Positions 1-12,000 of a stretch of 64,000 bases of DNA are shown here, piece after piece. Every line of letters begins with the position of its first letter. Position 1 is the stretch's first letter. The stretch spans positions 3,594,501 through 3,658,500 of the forward strand of contig NC_071672.1 in the NCBI RefSeq assembly GCF_028554725.1. Direction: 5' to 3'. Both the position numbers and the translations under genes were made by a program. The stretch is from Zeugodacus cucurbitae. Lineage: Eukaryota; Arthropoda; Insecta; Diptera; Tephritidae. Under the pieces are notes generated by a model. That model did not search any database and had not been told where the DNA came from. It saw only the letters and a list, made by a program, of their open reading frames with translations.

Positions 1-1395
1 TTCCGGAATGAACTTCCACAAGCTTTTGTACAACTCTCCGTTCAAACCATCAAGACCTGGGGACCGTTTAGACCTAACCAGGCTAAAGGCATATCCCAAC
101 TCCCCATCATCAAGTGGAGGAACCGGTACCTCTTGTGCGAGAGGTGCCAGCTCCTCAGCCCTAGGAAAGAACGCTCCTAACAGAACCCCTGCACACTCAC
201 TCCATGTTGATAACACAGTGTCATCAACACGAAGAGAAGTGATGTCCTCCCTCCTACGACCCCTACAAATCCTTAAGACCTGACCCCAGGGGTCATCCCT
301 ATGCTCATTAACGAACCCCCTCCACTCCTCTTCTTTGATTTTTATTAGCATGGCCTTATACTCATGCATCGCACAACTTAAATCGTTCCTAATCTGGGCC
401 AACCTATCCGAATTTGACCGCCGAGCGCGTTGAAACTTCCGTCTCAATCGCCGGACAGCCCTCCTCTTCAGGGTTAATTCCTGCGTCCACCACTTTATTT
501 TCCTAACCCTAAAATCCTTATATTTCTTCAACAACCTATCGTTCACTCCCCAGACCAATTCGTACAACCGAGCAATTTGCTCGTCCACCCCCAGATTTTC
601 AAACTCACTAAGCGGTATGTCCAATACCGCTTCCCTAACACACTGTCCATATTGGTTCAAGTCGATACCAGAGGTACGCCATCGCCGCAATGGACTTGCA
701 TACGTCGAGGGAGGGGAATTAGGAGTATCCATAATTTTAATCAAATTATGATCGCTCAATCCCCACCCTCCCATAATCTCCCACCTAAAACTGAACGCCC
801 TATTTGCTGCCTCATTGATCAAGGACACGTCAATGTCGCTCCCCCCTCTAGGCCCATCAAATGTGTGCCACTCGCTTGGCTCATTTAGAATGTGGAGACT
901 GTTAGCAGCCATCCATTCGCTTAATGCCCGACCCCGAATGTGGCTCCGATATCTGTGCGCCCATCGAGAAAACTTGCTAAACCACATCGAGGACGTGGCA
1001 TTCGCATCCATCCCTAGGATAAATGGGCTACCACTCGCAAGTAGTAGTAGGTTATCCATGTATCGCAGATAAGGCTCTATAGGTTCCCTAAATTTACAAT
1101 ACATGCTAGCAACAATCAGCCTACCGAACCCCCCCTCTACAGAAACACATACACCCTCTTGTGACGAATCCAAAACTATGCAGTCATAGCTTGGGTCAGT
1201 CACAACTATTGCAGCATTACACCTAAGGTCCGTGTAGACCCTGAAACCCCCAGGAAGACCACTTACCATTCCAAAATTGGTGGCGTATGGCTCCTGGAGT
1301 AAGGCGATGCTGCACCCACCCTCTATCATGCAACTCCCTAACTCGCACATAACTGCATAAGAACTCTGGCAATTTAATTGAAAAATCTCACCCAT
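1..1395 (-). CDS. R1 ORF2, endonuclease and start of reverse transcriptase (partial, open)
   Basis: ORF2 supplies the nicking endonuclease and reverse transcriptase for target-primed integration. The start is ATG 1395-1393, overlapping the ORF1-frame stop as TAATG (1397-1393). APE-endonuclease landmarks are seen: LLQEP near residue 35, ILGMDANA near 133 and LSDHNLI near 215. After a basic linker the frame enters the N-terminal RT region (SKRSPGLDGLNGELYKS) and runs off the left edge. I see no stop on this strand in this frame. The tandem copies at 53.8 kb and 61.1 kb have lost about one base near the corresponding positions 1110 and 310, so this copy keeps what looks like the ancestral frame. 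RT motifs A-C lie outside the window. Confidence 0.8.
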   Translation of the reverse strand, partial: MGEIFQLNCQSSYAVMCELGSCMIEGGCSIALLQEPYATNFGMVSGLPGGFRVYTDLRCNAAIVVTDPSYDCIVLDSSQEGVCVSVEGGFGRLIVASMYCKFREPIEPYLRYMDNLLLLASGSPFILGMDANATSSMWFSKFSRWAHRYRSHIRGRALSEWMAANSLHILNEPSEWHTFDGPRGGSDIDVSLINEAANRAFSFRWEIMGGWGLSDHNLIKIMDTPNSPPSTYASPLRRWRTSGIDLNQYGQCVREAVLDIPLSEFENLGVDEQIARLYELVWGVNDRLLKKYKDFRVRKIKWWTQELTLKRRAVRRLRRKFQRARRSNSDRLAQIRNDLSCAMHEYKAMLIKIKEEEWRGFVNEHRDDPWGQVLRICRGRRREDITSLRVDDTVLSTWSECAGVLLGAFFPRAEELAPLAQEVPVPPLDDGELGYAFSLVRSKRSPGLDGLNGELYKSLWKFIPE

Positions 1396-1396
1396 T

Positions 1397-2724
1397 AATG
1401 TCTGGCGAGAGCACGTCCGACAACCCCACAGTAAATCGGACAGGCAGCCGACATCATGAGATGTCCAGCTGGCCTTCCTTTAAACGCAACATGTGGCCCT
1501 CCTGACCACACCTCCGACAGACATCGGCCTTGGCCCTGCATTCTGCCACTCGGTGATCAAAACCCATGCACCGGAAGCAGCCGGTCACGGGACTATCCGC
1601 ACGAACACGGAAGGAGAACCACTTGATGTAGCACCTACCCGCCTCCAGGAGGGTGGACATTAGTTTGTCCGTACCCTCTAGGACAAAATTTGTCCTGCCA
1701 TCAGTCGCCACCTTCCAGGGACGACTGACCATCCTCACGTCCGTCTTTTTGGACTCTGGGCTGAACTCCCGAAAGTTCAGCCGAAACAGCTCCTCCATGA
1801 ATTCTTCATGGGATATTTCCGTGTGTACTCCCTGTACCACGACCCTGGGCCCCAACTTTTTATTGACGCTAACGTCCAACCCTACCTCACCGAATTTGGC
1901 GTTACTCGCCACTTTCTCCCTCTCCAAGACCGAGGGGGTACGAATGACCACCCCACCACCCTTAATAGCCTTCACTTCGTGAACGCGTACTCCAAGAGAA
2001 GGTCCAACCTCCTTAACTACCTTCTTGATTACTTCCTTAGAGGAAGTCACAGGAGCCTTGCTCCTTACCACAACCGACCAGGTTTCTACTGGTCTCCGCA
2101 TCGTCGGCGCAATTGCCTCCAGCACGGGTGCCGGAGGGGCAGGCGCCGAGGGAGCAGCAGCAGCCGCCCCTGCTGTGCTCCGAGGGACGGAAGATGTCCC
2201 ACAACCCCCCTTCAATCCCTCAATTTGCCCACGAAGGTGAGCATTTTCCGTAAGGACACTCATAAGAATCTCCTCATATTTAGAGGCGATCCCTACGAGT
2301 TCCTTCATTGTTGTGACTTCGAGGCTTTTCGCCCCGAACACAACTTCGTTCAACTGGGCTGTTACGGCTTTCATTGCCGTAACATGACCCTCAACCCCAA
2401 TAACACCCCCTTTACCCCCCTTGTTGCCTCCTACCTTGTCCAGGCAACCTTTCCTGCCTCCATTGGCTCCATCTTCGCCGCCGCCTTCACTCCTACGGCT
2501 GCTTTCGTAGCAACCGTATCTAGCGTCTGGAAACCCCCATCCGACCCGCTCTCGCCCGAGTTCGCCTGAGGTGGCGAACCCAATCGCGCCTTCCTCTTGG
2601 GTGGGGGCCGCAAGGGTTGCCCCACTCCGTCCTCGTCCGTCGATGACTCCACCTGGACCATTGAAGGCCCGGAGTCTTCACTCTCCGCTGGGGCTTTTGC
2701 CCCTCTCCTCCGTGGTGGAGGCAT
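1397..2724 (-). pseudogene. R1 ORF1 (gag-like), frameshifted
   Basis: ORF1 proteins of R1 elements bind the element RNA. The start ATG at 2724-2722 (MPPPRRRGAKAP) matches the intact 455-residue ORF1 at 55184. Here the frame is lost near 2474, where one base is missing relative to the intact copies. It reopens at 2374-1454 and is broken again near 1490 by a deletion of about 34 bp that removes part of the second zinc knuckle and the third. The first knuckle, CFRCMGFDHRVAEC, is visible. The stop at 1397-1395 still overlaps the ORF2 ATG. Confidence 0.85.
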
Positions 2725-3077
2725 TTCCGCTGCCTAACACTCACGCACAATTACACACAGTACTAATGTACACTATCACTACCTGCACTGCACACAGATG
2801 CCGCTAACTACTGCTGGGAAATCCCACACTGTGTTCACTAGCACACACAAGTTAATGGCCTAAGCCGCTATCCTCACACACTTTTGGGAATACACACGAT
2901 GTGTATAATCCCTCACGTACCTGCTTACTGTGTCTATTTCACTACAGGCTACCGAAAAACCGGAAAAACCGAAAAATTCATTCGCTTCAGAAACACTGAA
3001 AATCACTTTAAAAATCGCTTTTAAAACTCGCAATGATGCGCAAACAGGTCCGTTCACTTCGAGGTTCTACAATCAAC
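2725..3077 (-). other. R1 5' untranslated region
   Basis: About 350 bp between the ORF1 start and the 28S target remnant with no gene. The same sequence heads every R1 copy here (39058-39247 plus 44638-44768, 47060-47415, 55185-55540, 62443-62798). R1 has been described as co-transcribed with rRNA, so no separate promoter is assumed. I recognise no motif in it. Confidence 0.7.
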
Positions 3078-3091
3078 TGCAGATAGGGACA
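3077..3091 (-). other. 28S R1-target remnant at a head-to-tail R1 junction
   Basis: The minus strand reads TGTCCCTATCTGCAG. The 28S R1 target is TGTCCCTATCTACT, so this is the 14-bp target with small changes. It lies between the 3' end of one R1 (3092 upward) and the 5' end of the next (3077 downward), the arrangement expected of tandem R1 arrays. Confidence 0.75.
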
Positions 3092-3705
3092 ATTGTGGAT
3101 TTGTTTTAACGTATGTACCTGCCTGTGAAGGCCTTACCATACGTGTATTCAAAAACACAAATGGATTAATACAATGCGTCAATCAGCGCCCTGTATTGTA
3201 GCTATGCACACTTCCAGTACCAATTGGCGTGTGGTATGGACACACTTATGCCACCTTGGTAGGGCCGAGGCCCATCTAACACCTCTGCCGTACTTTGGCT
3301 CCGGCACCCGGTTGGTTGCAACTCCACACCGAGAAGCCAAAGGCCCTCTGCCTGCATTTAGGTTTAGAAACCACAGCCACCACGATACTCCCCGAAGGGC
3401 CGTAACCCAACGAGCAGGCGGAAACCGAAGCCTCCTGGGCTCCTGCTCCCCGTGGCACCGAGTTTAAGTCTCTGGTAAGACTTTGTAGCCGAATCTACTT
3501 CCAGTTGAGCCTTTCCATACTGCTCTGCACTGGTAGGCAATTGTGGCTTGAACACATCTATCTAGCACGCATAGATAACAGCCTGAGTATCAGCCATTAG
3601 TATCAGCCTGTTATCTATTTGTGCATGTTTGGATTTTAGTCGCCTCTTACGACAGGCATGCCTTACCTCGGGCATATTCTTTACCCAAACCCGCAGGGTA
3701 AATTA
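3092..3705 (-). mobile_element. R1: 5'-truncated R1 copy, 3' UTR only
   Basis: About 614 bp directly follow a degenerate 28S sequence and end at the R1 target remnant. It contains the motif TGCCTGTCGTAAGAGGCGAC near 3657-3638 and a GC-rich block at 3290-3470. The same block occurs at 47597-48222 and 55741-56366, and a diverged form at 44783-45242 follows R1 ORF2 C-terminal coding sequence. That last copy identifies the block as R1 3' UTR. Short open frames across it are not conserved as proteins. Confidence 0.72.
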
Positions 3706-3810
3706 GAGGGACAGTAGGAATCTCCTGAATTCCTTCATGCGCGTCACTAAAACGATGACGATGCATTTGGCTACGTAAATATAATCATTTTTATGTCCGC
3801 CGTTTAACCA
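3706..3810 (-). pseudogene. Degenerate 28S rRNA fragment spanning R1 and R2 sites
   Basis: About 105 bp align by eye with the intact 28S at 63761-63870: same order, scattered substitutions and small indels. Conserved pieces are gggacagtaggaatctc, atgcgcgtcact, gatgacg, catttggcta and ccgccgttta. It covers the sequence just 5' of the R1 site and the R2 site, which has no insertion. It is too short and diverged to be functional rRNA. Confidence 0.8.
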
Positions 3811-3825
3811 AACATAGTTTTTATA

Positions 3826-4276
3826 TTATACAATATACCATTATATTAATTTTTGTATATTTCAATTGCTTTTCAGTATATTGTAAAAGTCGTTTGATAA
3901 CTTTGCGTTCAAAGCTGTATCTTTATGTTAAGATTCTCTCTAACAACTATACAATATACCATTATATATTAATTTTTGTATATTTCACAATTGTTTTTCA
4001 GTATATTGTAATAGTCGTTTGATAACAATCTATAACACTACCTTATGTTCTCAATGAATATTGAGAAATAAAGTACTTTGCGTTCAAAAATCTGTATCTT
4101 TATGTTAAGATTCTCTCTAACAACTATACAAATCCATTATATATTAATTTTTGTATATTTCACAATTGTTTTTCAGTATATTGTAATAGTCGTTTGATAA
4201 CAATCTATAACACTACCTTATGTTCTCAATGAATATTAAGAAAATAAAGTACTTCGCGTTCAAAAAAAAAAAAAAA
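3826..4276 (+). repeat. 177-bp tandem repeat, about two and a half monomers, poly(A) end
   Basis: Monomers with anchor GCGTTCAAA begin near 3905, 4080 and 4257. Each complete one ends with an AATAAA-containing stretch followed by gcgttcaaa. The last monomer runs into about 15 A residues (4262-4276). The first is shortened. The same repeat has seven monomers at 48336-49679 and two at 56480-56937, always between a degenerate 28S fragment and the RTE element. Confidence 0.85.
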
Positions 4277-7200
4277 TGTTTTCTTATATTCAATTAATTT
4301 ATGAAGATTCTTAAAAAACTGTTAAAAATAATATATATATAACAAGTATGTTAATATAACATGGGATCATGTGTAGAAGTTCACGCAAGTGAGGAAAGTT
4401 TCTGACTGCCATTCACTTGGGAGTGGCCAGAAACGATTCTTCTCCACATGGTTCAAGCAGCTCACGACTTCCGGTTTTAGACCAAGTATCCTCTGGGTAG
4501 CCAACAGACATCCGTTTGAAGGCGAGCTAAAGTGAGAAGGCGAAGCCCGCTTATGCGGTTGTGCGTAGGGTTTGGGACCCACCACATAAAAACACCCCCC
4601 AATGAAAAATCTACGAAAGCCTCGGATGAGACACCCCCCTTTTGATGACGACCCCTGCAAACGTTTTAAGGATAATGATATAAGGGCATGCACCTGGAAT
4701 GTCCGAACCCTTAATTGGGAAGGTTCCTCTGCCCAGCTGGTTGATGTCCTCATACGACTTAAGGCTGACATCACCGCCATCCAAGAAGTGCGATGGACGG
4801 GACAAGGACGGAAGAAGGTGGGTCCTTGTGACATCTACTACAGCGGCCATATAAAGGAGCGCAAATTTGGTGTTGGATTTGTGGTGGGAGAGAGACTCCG
4901 TCGCAGAGTCCTGGCATTCACCCCGGTGGATGAACGTCTAGCCACAATCCGCATCAAAGCGAGGTTCTTCAACATATCGCTGATTTGCGCCCACGCCCCA
5001 ACGGAAGAGAAGGACGATGTGACCAAAGATGCTTTCTATGAGCGCCTAGAACGCACCTATGAGCGCTGCCCCCGCCACGATGTAAAACTCGTGCTTGGTG
5101 ATTTTAACGCCAGGGTGGGTAAAGAAGGTGTCTTTGACACAACAGTCGGAAAATTCAGCCTACATGACGAAACATCGCCAAACGGCCTGAGGCTGATCGA
5201 CTTCGCTGGGGCCCGAAATATGGTCGTCTGTAGTACCAGATTCCAGCATAAGAAAATACATCAAGCTACTTGGCTGTCTCCTGATCGAAACACGCGGAAC
5301 CAAATCGATCACGTTGTGATAGACGGAAGACATGTCTCCTGTGTTTTAGACGTGCGTACGCTCCGAGGACCAAATATAGACTCGGACCATTATCTGGTCG
5401 CAGCGAAGATACGCACCCGCCTCTGTGAAGCAAAGAACGCCCGTCTACAAACACAAGGAAGGTTCGACGTCGAAAAGCTGCAATCGCAACAGACAGCCAC
5501 GAAATACTCTACTCGACTTGCACTCCTGCTCTCTGAGAGCACTCATCAGCATCTCGGTATAAGGGAACTGTGGAACGGCATCTCAAACTCACTGCGTACC
5601 GCTGCAGCCGAAACAATTGGTTTTCGGCAACGACAAAAAACATGCTGGTACGATGAGGAGTGCCGTCTCGCAGCGGAGAGAAACAGACTGCCTACCTCGC
5701 AACGTTGCAAACGAGCACAACACGTGCGGGATGGGATAGATACCGAGAGCTGAAGAGGGAAGCGAGACGCATCTGCAGACAAAAAAAGAAAGAGGCCGAA
5801 ATGCGTGAGTACGAAGAGCTTGAGAAGCTGGCAGACAGAGGGAATGCTCGAAAATTTTATGAAAAAATGAAGCGACTTAACGAAGGTTTCAAGACCGGAG
5901 CATCCTCATGTAGAGACCAAGGTGGTAATCTGGTAACCGATGTCCAGGGCATACTGGGATTATGGAGGGAACACTTCTCCGACCTGCTGAATGGCAGTGA
6001 GAGTACAACACCAGGAGATGGCGAACATGATCCCCAAATCGATGACGATGGAACAGATGTTCCATTACCCGACCATGAAGAAATTCGAATAGCAATTACC
6101 TGCTTGAAGAACAACAAAGCAGCGGGGGCCGATAGATTACCGGCAGAACTATTCAAATACGGCGGCGAAGAACTGATAAGGTGCATGCATCAGCTTCTTT
6201 GCAGAATATGGTCGGAAGAAAGCATGCCTGACGATTGGAATCTCAGTGTGCTCTGCCCAATCCATAAAAAGGGAGATCCCACAATCTGCGCCAATTACCG
6301 TGGGATCAGCCTCCTAAATATCGCATACAAGGTTCTATCGAGCGTATTGTGTGAAAGACTAAAGCCCACCGTCAACAAACTGATTGGACCTTATCAGTGT
6401 GGCTTTAGACCTGGAAAATCGACAACTGACCAGATATTCACCATGCGCCAAATCTTGGAGAAGACCCGTGAAAAGAGGATCGACACACACCACCTTTTTG
6501 TCGATTTTAAAGCTGCTTTCGACAGCACGAAAAGGAGCTGCCTTTATGACGCGATGTCTGAATTTGGTATCCCCGCAAAACTAATACGGCTGTGTAAGTT
6601 GACGTTGAGCAACACCAAAAGCTCCGTCAGGATCGGGAAGGACCTCTCCGAGCCGCTCGATACCAAATGAGGTTTCAGACAAGGTGACTCACTATCGTGC
6701 GACTTCTTTAACCTGATGCTGGAGAAAATTATAAGAGCTGCAGAACTAAACCGAGAAGGTACAATCTTCTACAAGAGTGTACAGCTCCTGGCGTACGCCG
6801 ATGATATTGATATCATCGGAAGCAACAACCGCGCCGTTTGTTCTGCTTTTTCCCGCATGGATAAGGAGGCGAAGCGAATGGGTCTGGAGGTGAATGAGGA
6901 CAAGACGAAATATCTCCTGTCATCAAACAAACAGTCGGCGCATTCGCGTCTTGGCTCCCACGTCACTGTTGACAGTCATAACTTCGAGGTCGTAGATAAT
7001 TTCGTATACCTGGGAACCAGCATCAACAACACGAACAATGTCAGCCTCGAAATCCAGCGCAGAATAACTCTTGCCAACAGGTGCTACTTTGGACTGAGTA
7101 GGCAATTGAACAGTAAAGTCCTCTCTCGACGAACCAAAATCAAGCTCTACAAGTCGCTTATCATTCCCGTCCTGCTTTACGGTGCAGAAGCTTGGACGAT

Positions 7201-7640
7201 GTCAACATCAGATGAGACGACACTAGGAGTTTTCGAGAGGAAAATTTTGCGCAAGATTTATTGTCCTCAGAACATTGGCAACGGCGAATACCGCAGACGA
7301 TGGAACGATGAGCTGTACGAGTTATACGACGACATTGCCATAGTTCAGCGAATAAAAAGACAGCGGCTACGCTGGCTAGGTCATGTTGTCCGAATGGACG
7401 AAAACACTCCAGCCCTGAAAGTGTTCGATGCAGTACCCGCCGGAGGAAGCCGAGGAAGGGGAAGGCCTCCACTCCGTTGGAGGGACCAGGTGGAGAGCGA
7501 CCTGGTTACACTTGGGATCTCCAACTGGCGCCGAACTGCGAAGGAGAGAGAGAGGTGGCGCACTATCGTCGATTCGGCTATAACCGGCTAAACGGTTGCA
7601 ACGCCAATCACATACATACATAATATTACATAAATATTTA
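4277..7640 (+). mobile_element. RTE-clade non-LTR retrotransposon, near full length
   Basis: One long coding region carries an APE-type endonuclease followed by reverse transcriptase. It ends in the RTE-type tail domain (RLRWLGHVVRMDE, then RGRGRPPLRWRDQVESDL) and a very short 3' UTR with CATACATACATA at about 7608-7620. A single ORF and a short tandem-repeat tail are typical of RTE elements. The true 5' end is not clear: sequence shared by all three copies starts at the poly(A) of the 177-bp repeat, and 4277-4601 carries no gene. No target duplication was identified. Confidence 0.8.
4602..7591 (+). pseudogene. RTE endonuclease/reverse transcriptase ORF, broken
   Basis: From ATG 4602 the endonuclease region shows CTWNVRTLN, ITAIQEVRWTG, VLGDFNARVG and SDHYLVAAKI. 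A one-base frameshift near 5685 moves the frame, after which the RT follows. Its landmarks are AAGADRLPAELFKYGG, GFRPGKSTTDQIF, motif A FVDFKAAFDS near 6498, and motif C LLAYADDIDI near 6787. An in-frame TGA at 6668-6670 sits just before motif B (GFRQGDSLS). The rest is open to the stop at 7589-7591. Two lesions in about 990 codons suggest a dead but fairly young copy. Copies at 50004 and 57262 are more damaged and truncated. Confidence 0.86.
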
Positions 7641-8610
7641 TATATTACATACTAGTAAACCCGGGCACGCTTTGCTCTGAATAATTTTTATACATTTATT
7701 TAAATATATATTTTTTATTTTTTAATACATTTAAATTATTACCTAGGAATATAGTTATAAAATGTATAGTTTGTATTAAAATTCATATATTTATATGATA
7801 TTCATCCTGTCCTTGTCAAAATATTAGAGGATATTGAAGTGTGTCAAATGAGCGATGTAGATCTGAAATAATGCTGAGAGTATTGTCCTGCTGTGTGATT
7901 TTTATTGATCGATTTTCAACAGGATCGCCAACCATAATAACGAAACAAATTACGTCACTCAAAAAACACTTGCTCAAACAAATTTTATCATCTACAATCA
8001 ACTACACGTATATAAACAAACACCTGCCGCAATGTAAAAATTTTCAAAAGCCAGCTATGATATGCACCCACAAACCAACAAATGAGAAAATATACATACA
8101 ATCGTAAATATATTCAAACACTTGCGGTAATGTAAAAATATACAAAGCCAACTACAGAAAAAGTATACACGTACTGACAAATTTTATCTACACACACAAT
8201 CGAACATATATTGAAAATGAAATGTAGCGCCATCTATTGTAACATAGCGCACTTAGCGCCACCAACTGGTGGATAGCTCTTTGCTAATAATAAACAAATA
8301 ATTTGCAATAAATAAATAATGCGACTATAAGGAGAGTTATAAACTATCCTATCTTTCAAGTTGGACCAAACTGCACACAGTGTTAAAAATTTCATTAAAA
8401 TCGGTTCAGTAGTTTAGGAGTCCATCGAAAACAAACAATGTGACACGTGATTTTTATATATTAAGATATTATATATATTTTATTTTTTTCAATACATAAT
8501 AATATAAAATACTTAATCTAAATTATTACTATTAAACTTAATTAATAATGTTGAACTTAGATTTTTCTTCTATATTATATATATATATACATTAAAAAAA
8601 AATACATATA
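7641..8610. other. AT-rich region with an unclassified interspersed element (about 7655-8467)
   Basis: No gene was recognised. The stretch starts after the RTE tail with ctagtaaacccgggcacgct and ends near 8467 with aatcggttcagtagtttagg and a terminal AT tract. That start/end style is common among short dispersed insect elements, but I cannot name a family. An 88-codon open frame at 7841-8107 has no recognisable features. The remaining 8467-8610 is AT-rich and may be rDNA spacer, since the same kind of sequence continues at 38185. Confidence 0.35.
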
Positions 8611-8614
8611 TATA

Positions 8615-8929
8615 AGTAACGTTTTTAATGTTATTATGATTTATTTTATTAAACATTCGTTTTTTAAATATAAAAATTACACTTATATTTTAATGTAATA
8701 TATTAAATGATATGAAAGATATAAATGAACTGCAACAATGAATGACTTTTCTCGATGGATGATGAAATAGAAGTGTTATGTATCACGCGATTGATCAAAC
8801 GGTGCCGCTTATTGTACGGGACCGCTGACTGGTAAAGATGCTGAGTAAAATAACATGTTGGCAATGATGTTGCGATGCTTTTGCTGAATAAAGGCAAAAG
8901 TCTCCAACGCGACATTAGGATATGTCACT
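8615..8929 (-). repeat. 3' LTR
   Basis: 315 bp, AGTGACATATCC...AACGTTACT on the element strand, followed by TSD TATA (8611-8614). AATAAAATAAA lies near the end, a candidate polyadenylation signal. Compared with the 5' LTR it has about 19 extra bases near 8867 and lacks the 14-bp duplication at the primer-site end. Otherwise only two or three substitutions were noticed. Sequence just upstream (CAGATGGGAGT, 8930-8940) is a weak polypurine-tract candidate. Confidence 0.88.
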
Positions 8930-9090
8930 ACTCCCATCTGAAAATAATGCAATGTCCCCATTGCAATTTTTCTTTGTTTACAAGTTAAAGTTCTTAAGTA
9001 GAATTCTTACAATATTTTTAAAAGATATTTTTAGCATATAAAAATGAATAAGTAAAAAGAATGATAATATACAATTTTCAATTCTTATAA

Positions 9091-12000
9091 TTAGTTGTTG
9101 TTGGTTTTCTTTTTTCTTTTAAATTGGTTTTTATATTTTCTTACATTTTGACTTTTAAATTTTACAATATGATGTTCGCCATCTTCTTCAGTTTTAATAA
9201 GACTAACTTTTTTGTAAGGATTATTAAGTTTGTCTAATCTCTTCCTCGAAACTTCTGCGTTTACAAAGTTTGTGTCAATATCTTTTTCTTGACGGTTTTT
9301 ATTTACATTATTTATTCTCTGTTCTTTAATAATTTGAGGATCATGTTTTGGTGACTTTTTATTAAAAAATATTGTATATGGAACTTCATTGGCAGTAGAG
9401 TGAACAATTATATGGTTATAAGTGAAAAGAGTTTGTTCAATTTCTAAATATTTTAGCTCTTTATCATCTAAAGTGTTGATTATTCTAAGTTTTTCATTTA
9501 AAGTTTTATGTAGTCTTTCAATGTCAGCAATACCAGTTTTACCGGTGGTTACTTCTACTTTTATATTTAATGAATTACACCATTGTTTAATATTTATATT
9601 ATTTAAACCTTGGTCTTGGTCGATTTTTAAAGTTTTTGGAGGACCCATACAATTAAAAATTTTTAGCAATGCTTTTTTGGATTCCAGCCAGTTCAATGCT
9701 TTAACTTTTTCTATCATAGCAAATTTAGAATATAAATCGATACATGTTAAATAATATTCATTATTCCATTTCCAAAAATCTACAACATATTTTTCTCTTA
9801 TTTTGTAAATTGGCGGTGTAATTTTGAATGGCATTTTGTTAGAAATATGATCATTCTTACAATGATTACACAGTTCACATTCATTTATTATTTTGGTGAT
9901 TTCCTTAAGATAATTGGGGTAATAATACTGTAATTTAAAACATTTTGCAACCTTCTCTATACCTTGATGAAGTCCACTTAAATGGATTTCAAGTACTTTA
10001 CTTTTAAAATTTGCAAAATCTGTAATGTTTTCTAATTCCTTTGTACACCGATAAATCTTATTGCGACTTGTTGTTATTAGTGTCTTATAAACGTTTTGAA
10101 ATTGTATAAAGTCAGTATCATTGGGCATAAAAATTGTTATATTACTTTTTAACAAATGAGTTTTAATTATATATTTAATAAAATCTGTAGTTAATTCTTT
10201 GTATGTAATTACAATTAGGTGATTAGAAAAAACTTTCGTTATTGTAGTTGAGTCTTTACAATCTCTTATTAATTTAATTTGATTTTTGAATACATTTAAT
10301 GGTCGCTCTGTTATCTTAATAAAACTTTCGGAATCGTCATCGGCAGAATGAACAGTGTCTACGTTAGATTCAGATTCTTCATTAAAAAAGCATTCCGTAA
10401 TTTTAATACGAGAAAGAGCGTCTGCTACGCGCTTTTCTTTACCTGATATGTATTTTACGTCAAAGTCATACTCATTAGGTCGAATCTTCCATCTTTGTAA
10501 TTTGGAGTTTGGTTCCCTTAAGTTGTGGAGCCATTGTAATGGTCTATGATCACTATTTATTAAAAATTTTCTGCCGTATAAATATGGTCTAAAATATTTA
10601 GTAGCCCAAACCATGGCTAAAAGTTCTTTCTCAGTAGTTGAGTAGTGCAGTTCATGTTCATTGAGTGTGCGACTAGCAAAACAAATTGGATGTCCCTGTT
10701 GGCTTAACACTGCCCCTAATGCCACATTTGACGCATCAGTCGTCAATGTAAATATTTTCTCATAATTTGGATATGCCAGAATTGGATCATTAGTAATTAA
10801 AATTTTTATAGTGTTTATAGCTTCTACGAATTTCTCATCTGAGCTATTTATTTTATTGTCCTTTTTGAGACAGTTAGTCAAAGGTTTAGTTATTTCAGAA
10901 AAGTTTTGGATAAATTTACGATAAAATCCCGCCAAACCAAGAAATTGTTTTATTTCTTTTTCCGTTTTAGGAATGGGATAATTTAAAATTGCTTTGATTT
11001 TATTAGGGTTAGGCTTAATACCTTCTGGCGTTATGATATGACCAAGAAATTCGGTTTCTCTTTTGAAAAAACTCGCTTTTATCCATCTGAATTTTCAAGT
11101 TTGCTTCGTTTAATTTACGAAAAACTCTGTCTAGCGATTCTATGTGTTCCTGTAATGATGTACTGAATACTACAATGTCGTCTAAGTAAACTATACAATC
11201 TCTCCCTATTAAACCATCTAGAACCGTATTCATCAGTCTCTGGAAGGTGGCTGGTGCAATTTTAAGCCCAAATGGCATTCTTAAAAATTCAAAATGTCCG
11301 CTCTGAGTAGAGAAAGCTGTTTTTTTTCTATCTGCCGGATCCATTTATATTTGATGGAAGCCTTGCGCTAAGTCTATTGTTGAAAAATACATACACCTAC
11401 CTAGTTTTTCGAGAATTTCATCCATGTTAGGAATGGGATACCTATCATCACTAGTAATACTATTGAGCTTGCGAAAATCGACAACAATCCTCCACTTCTT
11501 TTTACCTGAAGCATCTGACTTCTTTGGTACCACCCAAATCGGTGCTGAATATGGGGAATCACTATGAGAAATGATTTGATTTTCAAGCATTTCTTTTATT
11601 TGTTTGTTTACTTCTGATTTATGAATTTCAGGATATCTATACGACTTTACATATATTGGATCTTCATGAACCGTTTTGATTCTATGTTTTATTTTATGAG
11701 TAAAGGTGAGTTTGTCCCCTTCTTTATAAAATATATTTTCGAATTTATTTAAAAGTTTTTTTAATTCATTTAACTCTTCTGAATTTAAATGTTCAAGTCT
11801 AAATTTACTATCTTTAGTGTTATGATTTTTGTTCATATTTAATTCTTGAAGGCAATTATCAAAATTTTCAGAATTTGATTTATTCTTGAAAAAGTTATAC
11901 CGAACACCGTTCATGTGTATCATATTTTTTCCCAGATCAACGTTAGCTTTAAGTAACTGAAGTATATTACAACCAAGTAAACCATCGTAGTTATTTGAAA

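Larger units (their letters stand above)
1..3077 (-). mobile_element. R1: R1-clade non-LTR retrotransposon, left copy (3' part outside window)
   Basis: Reading leftward the element has a 5' UTR (3077-2725), ORF1 (gag-like, zinc knuckles) and ORF2 (endonuclease then reverse transcriptase), which leaves the window at base 1. R1 elements copy themselves into a fixed site of the 28S rRNA gene. Identity as R1 rests on the two-ORF layout, three CCHC knuckles in ORF1, an APE-type endonuclease, and the 28S target remnant TGTCCCTATCTGCAG at 3091-3077 abutting its 5' end. The same family is joined to true 28S at the R1 position at 63757. This copy is closely related to those at 51451-55540 and 58709-62798, but its ORF2 is less damaged and its ORF1 more damaged. 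Confidence 0.88.

Noticed and set aside
1653..2569. Plus-strand open frames opposite R1 ORF1 (also at 45987-46858, 54112-54983, 61370-62241)
   Set aside because: Shadows of the GC-rich ORF1 on the minus strand, repeated in each copy with no domain of their own.
3174..3555. Small open frames in the R1 3' UTR (also at 47691, 55835, 63093)
   Set aside because: They appear in each copy only because the DNA is repeated; the diverged 3' UTR at 44783-45242 does not keep them.
7841..8107. 88-codon plus-strand frame as a host gene
   Set aside because: AT-rich, no domain or conserved feature, and it lies within a probable dispersed element.
8930..9090. An env gene downstream of integrase
   Set aside because: Only 161 bp lie between the integrase stop and the LTR and no frame is present.
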